Source of the DNA: Aldehydirespirator sp965220345 | Lineage (GTDB): Bacteria; Actinomycetota; Acidimicrobiia; Acidimicrobiales; Aldehydirespiratoraceae | Direction: 5' to 3' | Assembly: GCA_965220345.1 (NCBI GenBank) | Contig: OZ244822.1 | Coordinates: 1,116,001 to 1,180,000, forward strand | DNA length: 64,000 nt | Shown: positions 18,201 to 33,200 of the stretch, piece after piece | Layout: each line of letters starts with the position of its first letter | Numbering within the stretch: the stretch's first letter is position 1 | Notes under the pieces: model-generated | What the model was told of the DNA's origin: nothing | Databases searched by the model: none | Seen by the model: only the letters and a program-made list of their open reading frames with translations | Position numbers and translations under genes: made by a program

Positions 18201-21200
18201 CACAATTGATGAGCCCACCGAGACTTTCACTGTCACGCTTGCGGCCTCTAGCGACACCACCGTCGGCGACGACGACACGGCGACAGTATCGATCATTGAC
18301 GATGATGCGACTGTTGTGTCGCTTACTGCTTCGGGCAGTCTCACCGAAGGCGACTCATCAACCAGCGCCGAGATCACGCTCAGCTTCGCAGCGCCAGTGC
18401 CCGTTGGTGAGACGATAGCTGTTCCGTTGCAGCTAACTGGTTCTGACGGTGTGACTCTTAGCGGCACTCAGAACCGTGACTTTGATCTGGCGGTTAAGTC
18501 TGGTCAAGCGGGGGTGACTCTTTCAGATGAAACCACTGCTTCACCGGTCGTCACCGTCGCAGTAGCGTCTGATGGGTCGGCGGTGTCTAGCGTGGTATTG
18601 ACTTTGACAGCCGTAGCATCACGCAACGACGGTGACCGAGCCGCCGACTCGGTGACGGTTGCGCTCGAAAACGCGGCGGCTTTTCAAGCTGAAAGTGCCA
18701 CCACCGTTGACGGCGGAGCAGCACCACACTCCAGCAACAACAGCGCTACTGTGACGATCGTAGACAAAGATCCTTCCAGCGTGACGATTGCTCGCACTGA
18801 CTCGGGTGATCTCACCGAAGGTGCTAGTGCAGCCGCTGATCGCACCGCACGTTTTACGGTTACTTTGAATTTGGCGCTGCTGGCTGGTGAAAGCGTCACT
18901 GTGCCTCTTGTTATCAGCGGAGATGGGGTGACAGTTGATGATTTTGTTTTGGCTGCCGCTACTGGTACTGGTATCAACACTGGAGTGACTCTCGCTGGGG
19001 ATTCCACGCTGGCACCTTCGGTTACGTTTGCTGGTGCTGGTGCGAGGGTTGCCACTATTGATTTGGAGATTGCGGACGATTCCATTGACGAAGAAACCGA
19101 GATTTTGGCTTTTGCTCTCGGTGATCTCACCTCTTCAGGATTATCAGCCAATAATCCGAAATCGGCGTCAGTTAATCTTGTCGACAACGACCAGTTCAAT
19201 GTCACGTTGTCGGAAGTGCAAGCGCATGACTTCATTCGTGAAGGCAGTGAGCCTCTGCCTGTGCGTGCCTCTGGTTCTTCTGCGTCTAGCGAGACGGACA
19301 TCTGGTTGCGGGTCACAGTAAATCGTGCTTTGAAAGCCAGTGAGTCTTTGACTGTGCCGATTGTTTTTACGGGCGCGCTTGCAGGCGATGACATTGCTGT
19401 GACTTGTCAAGACGAAAGCATGACTGAAGTGTCGTGTGGTGAGTTTACTTCGGTGGCAACTTCAACAGTGGTTTTTGCGGGCCCGACCGCCGAAATGTCT
19501 CATGCGACTTTGGTCATTACAGCTATGGATGACAGTGATACGACTGATGAGCAGGTCACGGTGAGCATTCCGGCTTCGTCAACCTCGGGAACCCCCAAGC
19601 TAACCACTGTTGGTGTGTCGGATGCTGCGACAGGCAGCGGCAGCAGCACTTTCAAAATCGACGACGACGACAACAATGAAGACATCACGGTGCGCTTGCG
19701 CGGTGGCGGTGTCATTGATGGCAGCATTAGCAGCGGTGAACGCAGCCGAGTGGATTTGACTGTTGAACTGTCGCGTGCGCTGGTTGCTGATGAGATTGTG
19801 ATAGTGAAACTTGATGAGGCGCTGACTACGGCAGCTAGCAGCGATTATGACGTAGCGATTTCTGGCACCGGAGTATCGGGTACGGTTGACGCGCTGCGCT
19901 TTGACGGTTCCGACGAGTCGACAGTGCAGATCGCCACTCTGCGTTTCACTTCTACTGGTCGTGATTCTGGTGATCAGAGCGCCGATCCGACAGCCGGTGG
20001 CGATGGTGATGATGTCAATGGACGTGTCACTGTGAGTGTTGCTGCTACTGGTCATCGAAGCAGTTTTGGTCTTGATATTGCACTTTACGACGATGAGGAT
20101 GCCAACACGCTTGATGATGTCACCACCGGTGTGGTGATCGCCGATGATGAGGCAACTGCTTCGCAGATTTCGTTTACTGACCTTGCTGACCCTCCCGCCG
20201 CTTTGAGCACCGGAAGCGTGGCTGAGGGCTCGAATTTTGAGTTCAGGGTGGCGTTGCCAGCGGGTTTTTCCGGCCCGGTGACAGTGCCACTGACCTACAC
20301 GCACACTTCGACTGTTGTTGGCGATTTCGATGATCTGCCTGAGGAAGTGTTTGTTCCATATGGAGCATCCTCGGCGACGGTAACGATTTCAGCAGTTCTT
20401 GACAAGGAAACCGAAAGTAGCGAGGCGATGACCGTGAGTGCGGGCACAGCACCACCAGGGTTTACCACTAGTGCCACGTTCACGCTCACTGTCACGAACG
20501 AGGATTACCGACCGCAGATTTCGATAGCGGCTGATGCAGCTTCGATTACTGAGGGTGCAACAGCAAGTTTCACGCTGACAGCTTCTTTGGTGCCCGAAGC
20601 TGACCTCACTGTAAATTTGATGGTGACAGATAGTAGTGATTTCGTGGATGATGACGATAAAGGTTTAAAAACGGTTGTTATCAAAGCTGGAAAAAACAGT
20701 GCCACTTTTGAGGTGGACACAACTTCTGACACTATCGATGAAAACGATGACGACATTAGTGTATCAATAGAAACCGGCACCGGCTATCTCGTAGACTCAA
20801 CTGCCTCTTCTGCGACTACTAAAGTTCTGGACAACGACCCCACAACAGTGACATTATCGGCTCTTACGCTTGTGAAGGTAATAGAACAGCAGGCAGCAGC
20901 AATTCCATTTCTACAACTTACGCTAAGCAAACAATTAGTTGAAGGTGAAACACTCAAGGTGCCAGTAGTGTTCAGCGGTGCAGTACTTGGAGAATCTTTT
21001 ATGGTTACCCCGTATGTCGGGACTAAGGTAGAGGCAGGAGATTTCTCGACAGCCGAAAAATCTTTTTTTACTTTTACTGGACCGACAACATCCGATTCAT
21101 TCGTTCAATTTGGTTTGAGCTATAAGGATGACGACAACGATGTTGACGAGGAGCTAGTTGTTAGCATACCGACATCATCCACCACTGGCAGTCCGCGTCT

Positions 21201-24200
21201 TGGTGTCACCAGTATTCGAGACGGAGTGGTCGGCACAGGAACATTCACGTATACCATTGACGATCCCGCCGACAATGAAGAAATATCAGTGCGTTTGCGC
21301 GGTGGTGGTGTTATTGATGGCAGCATTAGCAGCGGTGCCGGCAGCGAGACGGATGTGATCGTTGAACTATCGCGTCCGCTTGTTGACAACGAAGATGCGA
21401 CTGTGGTGTTGAGCTTTGACGACATGAGCACTTTTCCGTCGGATGCGGTGGTACTCGGTGGACCTGGAACATCTAGACATCTTCTCTATTTTACCTGGGA
21501 AGCGTCAGGCGATGGAGTAGCAGCATCAGGCAGTGGGAAGAGCATGAGTTTGAAATTCAAGGGTGAGACAGGTAAAACTGTTCAGCAAGCCACCTTGAAG
21601 TTTATTTCCACCGGCCAGGAGACATCGGATAGTCTAAACAAAGTTGAGGAGAGCAGCGATAACAATCACGAGTCCGTAACAATTTCAGCGAACCCAGACG
21701 ATAGCAACTGGAGAATAACACCGTTCCTCAATTTGGTTGCCTACGACGACGGCGATCCCGCCACGCTTGATGACACTACTACTCGTGTACTGATCACCGA
21801 CGATGATGCAACTGACTGGCCGATCTCTTTTACCGATCTTGATGATCCCCCCACCGTCTTAAGCACCGCAACTGTGCGTGAGGGCTCAGATTTCATGTTT
21901 AAAGTGGCGCTACCAAAGGACGTGATCGGCCCGGTTACAATACCGCTGACCTACTCGAGCGATTCAGCCGATAAAGATGATTTTGATGCTTTGCCTGAGT
22001 CGGTGTTTATTCCATATGGAGCATCGTCGTCGACGGTAACAATCTCAGTAGTCAATGAATCGGTAACCGAAGGCAACGAGACTCTAACCGTGAGCGCGGG
22101 CACAGCACCGCCAGGTTTCTCTACGACTGCTGCCACATTCACACTCACTGTCAGCGATGCCGAGCCAGTAGTCACTGTCACCGCTGATGCTGCAACAGTC
22201 ACCGAAGGCGCAGCAGCGAACTTTACTTTGACCACTGATATAGCGCCGTTGGCCGATCTGACAGTGTCGCTGCAAGTGTCAGAAGCCAGCGGCAGTGACC
22301 ATGTTGCCACGGACGATGAAGGCACCAAGACGGTAGTGATCTCCGCTGGCATGAAGTCGGCAGCTTTCTCGGTGAGCACCGTCGGGGATAACAACGATGA
22401 ACCTAACGGTTTAGTAACCTTATCAGTGCTTGCTGGCTCGGGGTATTCGCCTGGTGAGACATCATCGGCATCGGTGAGGGTGCATGACGATGACAACGAC
22501 GGCAGAAATCATGAAATTGTACTTGAGGATCTTGATGGATCTGCTCTGCTAGCAACGACCGGTGGGATCAATAAAGGCGATGACTTCACGTTCCGTGTGC
22601 GACTGGTGTCAGGCACGGGACCAGTGACTGTTTCGTTGCCTACAGATAGCACGACCGGCTTGGGGATCTCAGGCACCGATTTTGAATTGCCTTCGTCGGT
22701 CACGATCCCGGCTGGTCAATCCGAGGTTTCAGTGACATTAAAGACGTTGGATTTGTCACCGAGACTCAGCAACTTCATGATCCGTTTGAGGCCGGCGGCA
22801 CCTGATGGGTTCTATGTGCCGGCAAGTCTGGTTTTCGTAATCACTGTTGATGCAGCGATTGTAGAAATGCGCCGCTTGGATACTGCGGAAGTTGATTCAA
22901 CAGCTGCAGCAGAGATCGCTTTGTTGGAGCGAGCATCGGCTGCGCCGAGGTATCGTCAAGCAGAAATTGAGGTCAAGCTGAGGAGTCCATTAAAAGCAGG
23001 CGAGCGGGTTGATGTGCCTCTATCGATTTCGGGTACCGGGATTGCCCCGTCGGATTTCTCTTTGAGTCTCAAAACCGGCAACTCGTTGAACGCTGGAGTA
23101 ACCCTTGAAGGAGCTACTCCGCTGTCGCCGACAGTGTCATTTGCGGGTGCTGGAGCTCAGACCGCGGTACTAATCTTTGAAGCGACCGCTGACGATACGA
23201 CAGAGGATTTTGAGACGGCCATCCTGGCGTTAGGCACGCTTACACAGTTCCGTGCCGATACCGACACCAACGTGGAGAACGGAGCTGGGCCCAACCCAGA
23301 GAAAAGTTCGGTGGAACTGGTGATCGTCAGCGAAGAAGACACTCCTAGCGTGACAATAACCCCGACGCAGCCTTCGGTAACGGTAGGAGCCGAGGCGCAG
23401 TTCACAGTGTCGGTTGATCCGAAGCAGTCGTATCCAGTGACCGTGCTCTACAGTCACAACGCTACAAACTACGTCGGAGCTGTTGTGGGCGCGCCGTTCA
23501 AGGTACCGGCCGATGCCGCCTCGGCAACATTGAGCATCGCTACCTCAAATCCAAAGGATTTATCCGCTAGAGAACAGTTGACGGCGAACTTGCTGGCGGG
23601 TGCCTACGTGCTGGGTTCGACCTCATCAGCGACACTTGCTTTGGTGCCAGCAGGGGTGACGATTGCTGGCGGTTCGGCGTTGTCTGTAGTTGAAGATGCT
23701 TCTGATACGGACAGCTTCACAGTCGTGTTGGATTCGCCGCTGTCATGCCCATCAGCGTATTCGCCGCAGTGTTTGGGTGTGAAAATCGAATCTAGTGATA
23801 AGTCAGTCGTTCAGGTGGGGATAGCTGCAGCGGGGCCGTTCGGTTCTTCAATACAGTTGGTGTTTGGTGATGATGACTGGGATACGCCACAAAGTCTATT
23901 CGTGCGTGGTGTGGATGATGATGTAGTAAATCCGGGTGGGTCGCGCACTGCGTCGCTGTCTTTTGATGTGCTGTCTTTTGATCCGCTATATGCTGGTGTG
24001 ACCGAAGCTTCTTTATCGGTGACAGTGACCGATGATAACGCGGATGGTTCTGTTGCGGTGTTTGACGAGTTGCCGTCAGATTTGATGATCGCTGAGAATA
24101 GTGATGGTTCGACTACGGCAATTACTGTGGGTTCACCGGTGATCGCTACCGACCCGAACGGCGATTCGGTGTCATATTCATTGGCGGCGCTGACACGGTT

Positions 24201-27200
24201 GGGGTCGGTGCCAGCAGGTTTTGAAATTAATGCCTCTTCGGGACAGATTTCTTATTCTGGGTCTGGTTCCAATTTGGATCGTGAGAGGCGTGCTGAGATA
24301 GTGCTAGTAGTGGTGGCATCATCGGCTGGGCCTGATGGTTCAACCCCAGTGGCAGTACGTCAAGAAGTGTCGGTGACGGTGACTGACGTGAATGAAGGTC
24401 AAGCATCAGTATCGGTGTCAGGATCTACTGAGGCAGGTCGCGGCACTATGCGCTTCGTTAGTTTGGATGGTGACCCTGACGGTGACGCAAACATTGTCAA
24501 GTCTGATATCACGGGTTTGAGTTTCTTGTGGCAGACATCGGCTAATGACGGAACATCCTGGCAGACAGCTACGGGCACTGGATACGCGACCGCTTCTTAC
24601 AGTGTCGCTACTGTTGATGCTGGCCGCTTGTTGCGTTTGCAAGTGTCTTACACAGATGGCGGCAGTAACAGCGAAGTCGTGCATTCTGCTTCTGTGACTG
24701 TTGTGCGAGTTGCGAGAGTGCAGGCACTGGTTTCGGTGGTTGATGCGATAGCAACCGAGGGCGTGGCGGCTGATAAGGCTTTGATCACAGTGGGTATTGA
24801 TCCTTTGCTATCGGGTGAAGTTTTGTCTGTGCCACTGGTTTTTGCTGGTGGTGGCACACCAGGCACTGATTTCACAGTTGCGAAAGGTTCGGGTTCGCCG
24901 TCGAATGCGTCGATTTCAGCGGCAGGAGTGGTGACCTTCACCGGGCCTGTGCAAGGCCGGGCGCGAGTAGAAATCGTAGAAATCACCGCCGCATCAGATC
25001 AGGATTCAATAGGTGAACAGTTGACAGTGTCGGTCGGGCAGATGACAGCCTCGGGGCCAGCTTTAACTGGCGCAAGCTTGATCGGCACAGTGGTGGGCTC
25101 GGCGACGCTGTGGCTCGTAGAACCAGCTTCGAGTCGTGCAGTAGATGTGTCTGTTGCTCCTAGCGACATTGCCGAGGGAATGTCTGCGACGGTGACCGCC
25201 ACACTGCCGGGCGGGCCGTTGCCGAACGCTGTGTCTGTGCCGTTGGCAGTGACCGGTGCTTCAGTGACGCAAGCCGAATACACCTTGTCGCCGGTTTCGG
25301 TGACCATTCCGGCAGGATCAGTATCCGCTACCACGAAACTTAGCGCGGCTATTGATGACGTGTTAGAGGGTCCCGAGTCGTGGACGATCGGTTCTGGGGT
25401 ACTCGCTGCGCCTTTAGTTGCGGGCACCTCAGCGACACTCAATGTGGTGGATGCCACTGAGGAATTAGCCGCTGACGGCACGCTGTCGGTGGAACTCACT
25501 GCACCTATAACTAAGGCGATAGAAGCCAATCCTTTCAAGCCAGCTTTGTTGAGGGTAAGCCTTTCGCCTCGTGCGCTTGTATCCGGTGAGAAACTTACTG
25601 TGTCACTGTCGTTGAGCAATAGCTTGAGTGTGGGCACCGATTACAACTTGAAGCTGCGTAACAGTCCGTCTGGTGTGACACTAGATGCCACAAAGAATCC
25701 TGCGACGCTTACTTTCACCGGCCCGTCTGTGTTGGTAGCTGATATTGAAGTGCTAGCCTTAGCTGATAATGATGAAAGAGCAGAAACACTAACAGTCACC
25801 GCTGACAAAACAGTGACAAAATCCGGGATTACTGCGGATGTATCAGTATCAGGTAGAGCGACAATCCAGTTGGCTGAGCCTGAAACAATTTACGTATCAA
25901 TGAGCGTCAACAAAAACGGTATTGTTAGTGAGGACGGTCCTGTTATTGATGGCACAAAGACAGGTGAGAAAATAACAGTCACGGTGTCGTTGACGGCACC
26001 CGCCCTGGGGTCAGATTTGCTAGTTCCGTTGGTAGTTGATCAGATCTCCGCCGACTCTAGTGACTACAGTGTGAATGTGCTGCCTCAGTCTTTCAGGATA
26101 GATGAAGCAGCTTCATCAGGCGATTTTATAATAACTGCATTACCTGATGGTAAAAAAGAAGTTGCCGAGTTAATAACAGTACGATTCCACAAGGATTTCA
26201 TAGATAATGTGCCCACTGGCTACCGTATCACCGATCCGACTAGTGTGACTATCATCATCATTGACGATGATGATCCTGGTGTGAATATTACTGAGACTTC
26301 AAACTCTACTTCTGTGCCTGAGGATGGCAGTTCAACAGATTCTTATTCGGTGATGTTGGATAGTAGGCCGACTCATGATGTGACTGTGACGGTTTCTTCT
26401 GGTACGCCTGCCGCGGTGTTGGTTGATGGTCCTGACACACCAAACCCAGATAATCCCACAGCTTCTGAAACATTAAGGTTCACGTCATCGAATTGGTATC
26501 AGGCGCAGGAGATCACTGTTACCGGCCAGAATGATAATGTTGACAATCCGAACGATCGTCGCAGGGTTACGATCACTCACGCAGCGAAATCGTCTGACAC
26601 CAGATATGAAGGCATCAAGATTGATAGTGTCACAGTAACAGTCACTGATGACGATGATCCTTTTGGTGTGACGATTACTGAGTCTGATAGTGGTACTTCC
26701 GTGGTTGAGGACGCTGGTACTGATACTTATTCGGTAGTGTTGGATAGTCAGCCGACTAGTGATGTGACTGTGACGGTTACGTCTGGTACGCCTACCGCGC
26801 TATTGGTTGATGGTCCTGATACACCTAACCCGGATAATCCCACACCTTCTGAAACATTAACATTCACAACATTGAACTGGAATACTGCACAAGAGATTAC
26901 TGTTACTGGTCAGGATGACAATATTGACAATCCGAGTGATCAGCGTACGGTTACGATCACTCACGAAGCGAAATCATCTGACTCTAATTATGAGGGCATC
27001 AAGATTGATAGCGTCACAGTAACAGTCACTGATGACGATGGCCCTGGTGTGACAATTACTGAGACTTTGGACTCTACTTCCGTGGCTGAGGATGCTGGCA
27101 CGGATACTTACATGGTGGTGTTGGATAGCCAGCCGACTAGTGATGTGACTGTGACGGTTATGTCTGGTACGCCTTCTGCGGTATTGGTTGATGGTCCTGA

Positions 27201-30200
27201 TACACCGAACCCGGATAATCCGACTGCTTCTGAGACATTAACGTTCACGTCATCGAACTGGAATGAAGCGCAGACGGTTACTGTTACTGGCCAGGATGAT
27301 GATATTGATAACCCGAACGATCGTCGCAGGGTTACGATCACGCACACAGCGAAATCGTCTGATTCTAGTTATGAGGGTATCAAGATTGATAGTGTCACAG
27401 TAACAGTCACTGATGACGATGGCCCTGGTATTAAGTTGAGCGCGGCTGAATTGCAAGTGGTCGAAGGTGGCACTGTTGAGTACACGGTGTCGCTGTTGTC
27501 TCAGCCAGCTCATGATGTGACGTTGACTGCCGAATCGGGTGATTCGAGTGTGGTGACAGTATCTGGCACTTTGACGTTTACTTCTCTGAATTGGGATACA
27601 GCACAATCTTTCACCGTACGAGCAGCCGACGATGCCGCTGATCGCCCTGGTCTAGCATCGCAACGAGTTATTATCACTCACAGCGCCACTTCAGATGATC
27701 AGATTTATAACAACGTCAGAGTTGCTCCAGTTACGGTCGCTGTTAGCGATGATGATCCTACCGAGGTGACATTAGCAGGTTCTGATGATCCGATGATATT
27801 TGAAATATCATCGGAATCTAAAGCGAATCGTGCAGCCGAATTCACAGTGACTTTAAGTCGGGCGCTTGTTGCGGGCGAGCGTGTGGATGTGCCGCTGGTG
27901 TTGTCGGGTACGGGAATAACCGTAGGTGATTTCGTGCTGACACGCAAGTCAGGAGACGCGTTGAACACCGGCGTGACTTTGCGCAACGCAACTACGCTGA
28001 GACCAACTGTGGAACTGTCAGGTTCGGGTGCCCGCACTGCGACATTAATAATCACAGCGCGTGATGACAACAGACGCGAGGGTGCTTCTGAGACACTTCG
28101 AGTGACGTTGGGCGACTTGGAGGCTCAGAGTCTGGGCACCAACGTCGATGGTGGCGTGGTACCCAGCGATGACAAAGACCCCAGTACGGCCGATAACACG
28201 TTTGATGTGGTTATCACCGACGATGACGAGCCGGTGGTGGTGTCGTTGACGCGTTCTGATAGTGGGGCGATTCTTGAAGCTGGCACTTCTGACGCGGATC
28301 GTCAAGCGCTGTTTGATGTGTCGCTGGATCGTGTGTTGTTTGCTGGTGAACGGATTGCGGTGCCGTTAGTGTTGTCGGGCACAGGAATAACCGCAGGCGA
28401 TTTGTCTGTGTCGCTGGACACTTCGAATGAGCGTAGTGCAGGTGTGCAACTAGTTCGCCGCAGCGGTAGTGATCTTGCTTTGACTTTGCGGTTTGCTGCA
28501 GGTGCCCGCTCGGCGCGTTTGGTGGTGGTTGCGACTGCTGACAGTCTTGACGAGTCAGCATCGGAGACCCTTACCGTGGCTTTGGGTGATGCTAACGCTT
28601 TTACCAGAGCTGGTGCTAGTGAGGCTACCAATGTTTCGGGCGGGGTTTCGCCTTCATCGTCTCAGAACTCGGTGTCGGTGACGATCACTGACGGCGACTC
28701 GCCGTTGCAGATTACCTTGACTGCTTCGGATAAGACTCTTGATGAGGGTGACACTACCGATACTGCAACCGTGACGGTTACCTTGTCGCGTGCGTTGGTT
28801 GATGGTCAGTCGATTACTGTGCCGGTGAATTATTCTGGAGGTTTGGCTGATAATGATTTCTCTGTGGCGTTGTCGGGTTCGCCGAATGGTGTGAGTTTGG
28901 TATCTGAACCTACCGTCGGTTTTGTTGTGTTTGAGGGGTCTGATGATTCTTCTGCTACTTCTGCGTCGTTGGTGTTTACAGCAGTTCAGGACAATGATTC
29001 GCAAGATGAGCAGATTGCGTTGACGTTGCCTGCGTTTTCTTCTAGGTATCGGGCTCGAGGGTTAGCATCTACAGTCACTGTTGGTGATCCGAAGTCTCAG
29101 ACTTTGGTGGTTACTGATGATGACGATGATTCAGCTGCGGCAGTATTGAGCACGACTGCGCTTGTGATTACTGAAGGTAGTTCGGGCACCTACACAGTGA
29201 AGCTCAGTTCAGTTCCTACTGGTAAGGTTACTGTTGCACCGTTGAGTGATGATGAATCTGTGGCCGTGGTGTCGGGTGGGCCACTGGTGTTCACATCGTC
29301 TGATTGGGATACTGCCAAGACTTTGACTGTTGCTGCGCCTAAGGCCACGCAGAATATGGTTGACGATGTAAAAGATGCTCGTAAAGCGGTGATTAGCCAT
29401 AGCGTGACCGCTTCGGATGATTCGGTGACTGTTGGGGATGTGACAGTGACGCTGGTTGATGACGACCCGACCGTGTTCTCTGTTGATTTGCCAGGTTTGA
29501 CAGCGCAGCAGCGGCCGTTGTGGATTTCAGAAACGAGTGGCAGCGCTGAGGTGAATATTTCCCCGGTTGGGCGTACTGCTCAGTTCGTGGCTGGTGAAAC
29601 GGTGGAAGTGCCGTTAGTGATCTCGGGTTCGGCTACTTTGGGAACTGATTACACGTTGTCGTTGAAGTCACCGACTCCTACTGGTGTGAGCGTGCTTTCC
29701 ACTGCGCCGTTGACTTCTACCAGTCCAGTGATTGTGTTTACTGGCGCGACCGCTGCGAGCATTGCTGCGACTTTAGTGGTTACTCCGACCGGCGACAGCA
29801 CCGCTGAAGGTTTTGGGGAGTCGGTGGTGGTCTCGTTGGGTGACACCGAAGCTTTCAATCGTTCAGCCACGAACCTTGACGGTGGTGCGATACCTGATGC
29901 TGATAACGATTCGGTGACTGTGAACATCGCTGATGATGATGCTGGCACGGCGGCTGTGTTGGTGCAACATTCCGATAGTGACACGACTGTGGTAGAGGAC
30001 GGCGATTCCGATTTTTATTGGGTGCGTCTTGCTACTGATCCGGCTGCAGCGGTGACGGTGACTGCAACAGCAGCTACTAGTTTGCGGTTGCGTAAGAGTA
30101 GTAGCGACGCGGGGTCGTCTTCGGTGACGCTGAGTTTCACTGGCGGTAGTTCTGGTAATTGGTGGCAACCCCAGAAAGTATTCGTGACAGCGGTTAGTGA

Positions 30201-33200
30201 TAACACTGACCGCAGCACCGATGTGACAGCACAAATCACGCATTCGGTGACTGGCTATACATCAGTGAGTTCAGCACCGTCTTTGAGTGTGACGGTAGTT
30301 GATGATGATCCTACGGTGGTGGTTTTGTCGGGTAGCGGAACTCTTGTTGAGGGTGACCCGTCGGTGACTGCTGCTGTGACCGTGAGTTTGTCTAGACCTC
30401 TGGTGGCTGGTGAGGTGGCAGTGGTGCCGTTGTCGTTGCTTAGCCCGACCGGCGCAGTGCTGTCGTCGAGTCGTCCCAGGTTCCGTGAAGCCACGTGGAA
30501 AGTGTCTGGAACCGGTACCAGTTTGGTAGCTACAGGCGGGTCGCTGCGTGGTTTCAACCGAGCGTCAGCAGGGATACGTTTCGCTGGCGTTGGCGCGCAG
30601 ACTGCTACCCTCACGTTTGCTGCCACATCAAACAAAGACCGTGACGACAAAGATGAGATCATCAATGTTGGTATCGCTGCTTCGATCAGTTCAACTTCGT
30701 CGGCTACTAACCTCAAAGGCGGTTTAGCTGCCTCCTCAACCGGGTCTGAACGCAGCGTTCGAGTCAATATCAGAGATGACAAAACTTCGCTGCCGTCAGT
30801 GTCATTCGCTCAAGCCGCCTACACTGCTACCGAAGCATCAACTAGTCGGACTGTTACTGTCACCATAAACACGTCGACTGCTCCCACTGCTAACCTGCCT
30901 GTCACTTATACGGTTACGGGCACAGCCACAGCTGATACTGATTACACAGCACTATCAGGCACAGCAACTATCGCAGCAAACACTACCAGCACCACTTTTG
31001 ATGTGGTTATTAAAGACGACAGCCTTGATGATGACGATGAAACCATTATTTTGACTCTCAACACCGGTAACGGCTACAAACTCGGTACCCGCAAAATCAC
31101 AACGATCACCATCACCGATGATGATGACCCTGCACCTTCTGATGTGGCTGTGTCGTTGAGCGTCGATAATAGTGGTGCTGTTACTGAGGGCGGCACCTTG
31201 ACGGTGACGGCTACTTTGGGGTCGGCTGCGGCTGCGAATGTGACTATCCCGGTGCGTGCAGGTTCTGGCACCGCAGCCACATCGGATTACAGTTTGGGGA
31301 ATAGTGGTGATATCACTATCACGAGCGGTGAAACGTCGGGCACTTTCATGTTCACTGCAACCGATGACAGTATTGATGAAGATGCTGAAACTTTGACTTT
31401 GCAGCTTGGGACTTTACCGGATGGGTATACGGCTGGTAGTCCTTCTAGCGTGTCGATCACGATTAACGATAATGACACTGCCGGTGTGACAATCACCGAA
31501 ACCAGTGGTGGTACTTCTGTGGCTGAAAACGCTGGCACAGACACCTACACGGTAGTACTTGATACTCAACCGACACATGATGTAACAGTCACAGTCACGT
31601 CTGGCACACCGACCGCGGCGTTGGTGGATGGTCCTGATACACCTAACCCAGACAACCCGACCCCATCTGAAACGTTAACGTTCACATCATCTAACTGGAA
31701 CACTACACAAACAGTCACTGTCACTGGTCAAGACAATATTATTGATGACACCAGTAATCGTTCGTCGGTGATTACACATACCACTGCTTCGTCTGATTCG
31801 AATTATTCGGGTGTGTCGGTTGATTCTGTGACGGTAACTGTTACTGATGATGACGCGGCACCGTCCGCGATCACACTTTCGGTGGATGCTGACACGAACA
31901 CGAACGGTGTGCAGACTTCTGTGGGTGAAGCTGGGGGCGCGAAGACTGTTCGGGTGACCGCGATGATTACTAGCGCAACGCGTTTCGCTACGTCACAAGA
32001 TGTGACTGTGACGGTGGGTGCAGGTAGTGACTCTGCGGTTGAGGGCACTGATTACAGCAATGTAGCCGACCAGATGATCACTATTGCGGCAGGTGCTGCG
32101 TCGGCTTCGATCACGTTCACGTTGACTCCGATGAATGACACGACTGATGAACCTGCTGAGTCGATTAGCGTCACGGGAACGCTCACAGGCGTAACATTCA
32201 CTAACACAAATATCACAATTACTGATGATGACGCAACAACAGTGACTTTGGCTCGCGACGCTGGTGCGTCTGTGGCTGAGGGTACTACGTTGGGTTACAC
32301 GCTGTCGTTGGGTCGTGCATTAGTGACTGGTGAGTCGTTGAGCGTGCCGTTGACGTTTAATTCTGGTTCTGGTGCAGCAACTCGTGGCACTGATTACACG
32401 CTGGCATGCATAGCAGCTACGGGTGTGTCATGCACTAATCTTAACAGTGGCACTGCGACGGTTGTTTTTACTGGCAGAGCGTCAGCGTCAGCGAGCGTGT
32501 CGATCACACTCACAGCCGAAACTGATAGTTTGGTTGAGTCGCCTGCTGAAACAGTTGATATTGGTTTAGGTACACCAACCGCGACTGGTCTTGATGGTGG
32601 TGCTACAATCACAGACAACGCTGGAAGCGTAACGATTACTGATCCAGTGTCTACCGATATAGTCGTATCGTTGAGCGTGAACAATAGCGCGGCTATATCT
32701 GAGGGTCGTTCGTTGACGGTTACGGTTACTTTGGGGTCTGCACCATCGAGTAATGTGATGATCCCGGTGATTGTTTCTGGTGGGACAGCGGCTGTGAGTG
32801 ATTATAGGTTGTCTGGGTCTTCTGTGACTGTTTCTAGCGGCGCGACGTCAGGTTCGGTGACATTGTCTGCGGTTGATGATGAGCTTGTTGAGGGTGATGA
32901 GTCGTTGATGTTGCGTTTGGGTGTGTTGCCTGATGGTTATCGTGCTGGTAGTTCCTCTAGCGTGACTGTGACTATTAGGGATAATGATTTCGCGGTGGTG
33001 CGTCAGGGTGCTGTGATTGTTGATGTGCTGGATTCGACGTTGCCGCTGGTTGAGGGCGAGTCGGTTTCTTATGGGGTGCGGTTGGCTTCTGAACCGTTGG
33101 CTGATGTGACTGTGTCTGCGGTTTCTGACGATTCGTCGGTTGTGTCAGTGTCGGATTCGTTGTTGTTTACGTCTTCGAATTGGAATGTGAAACAGTTCTT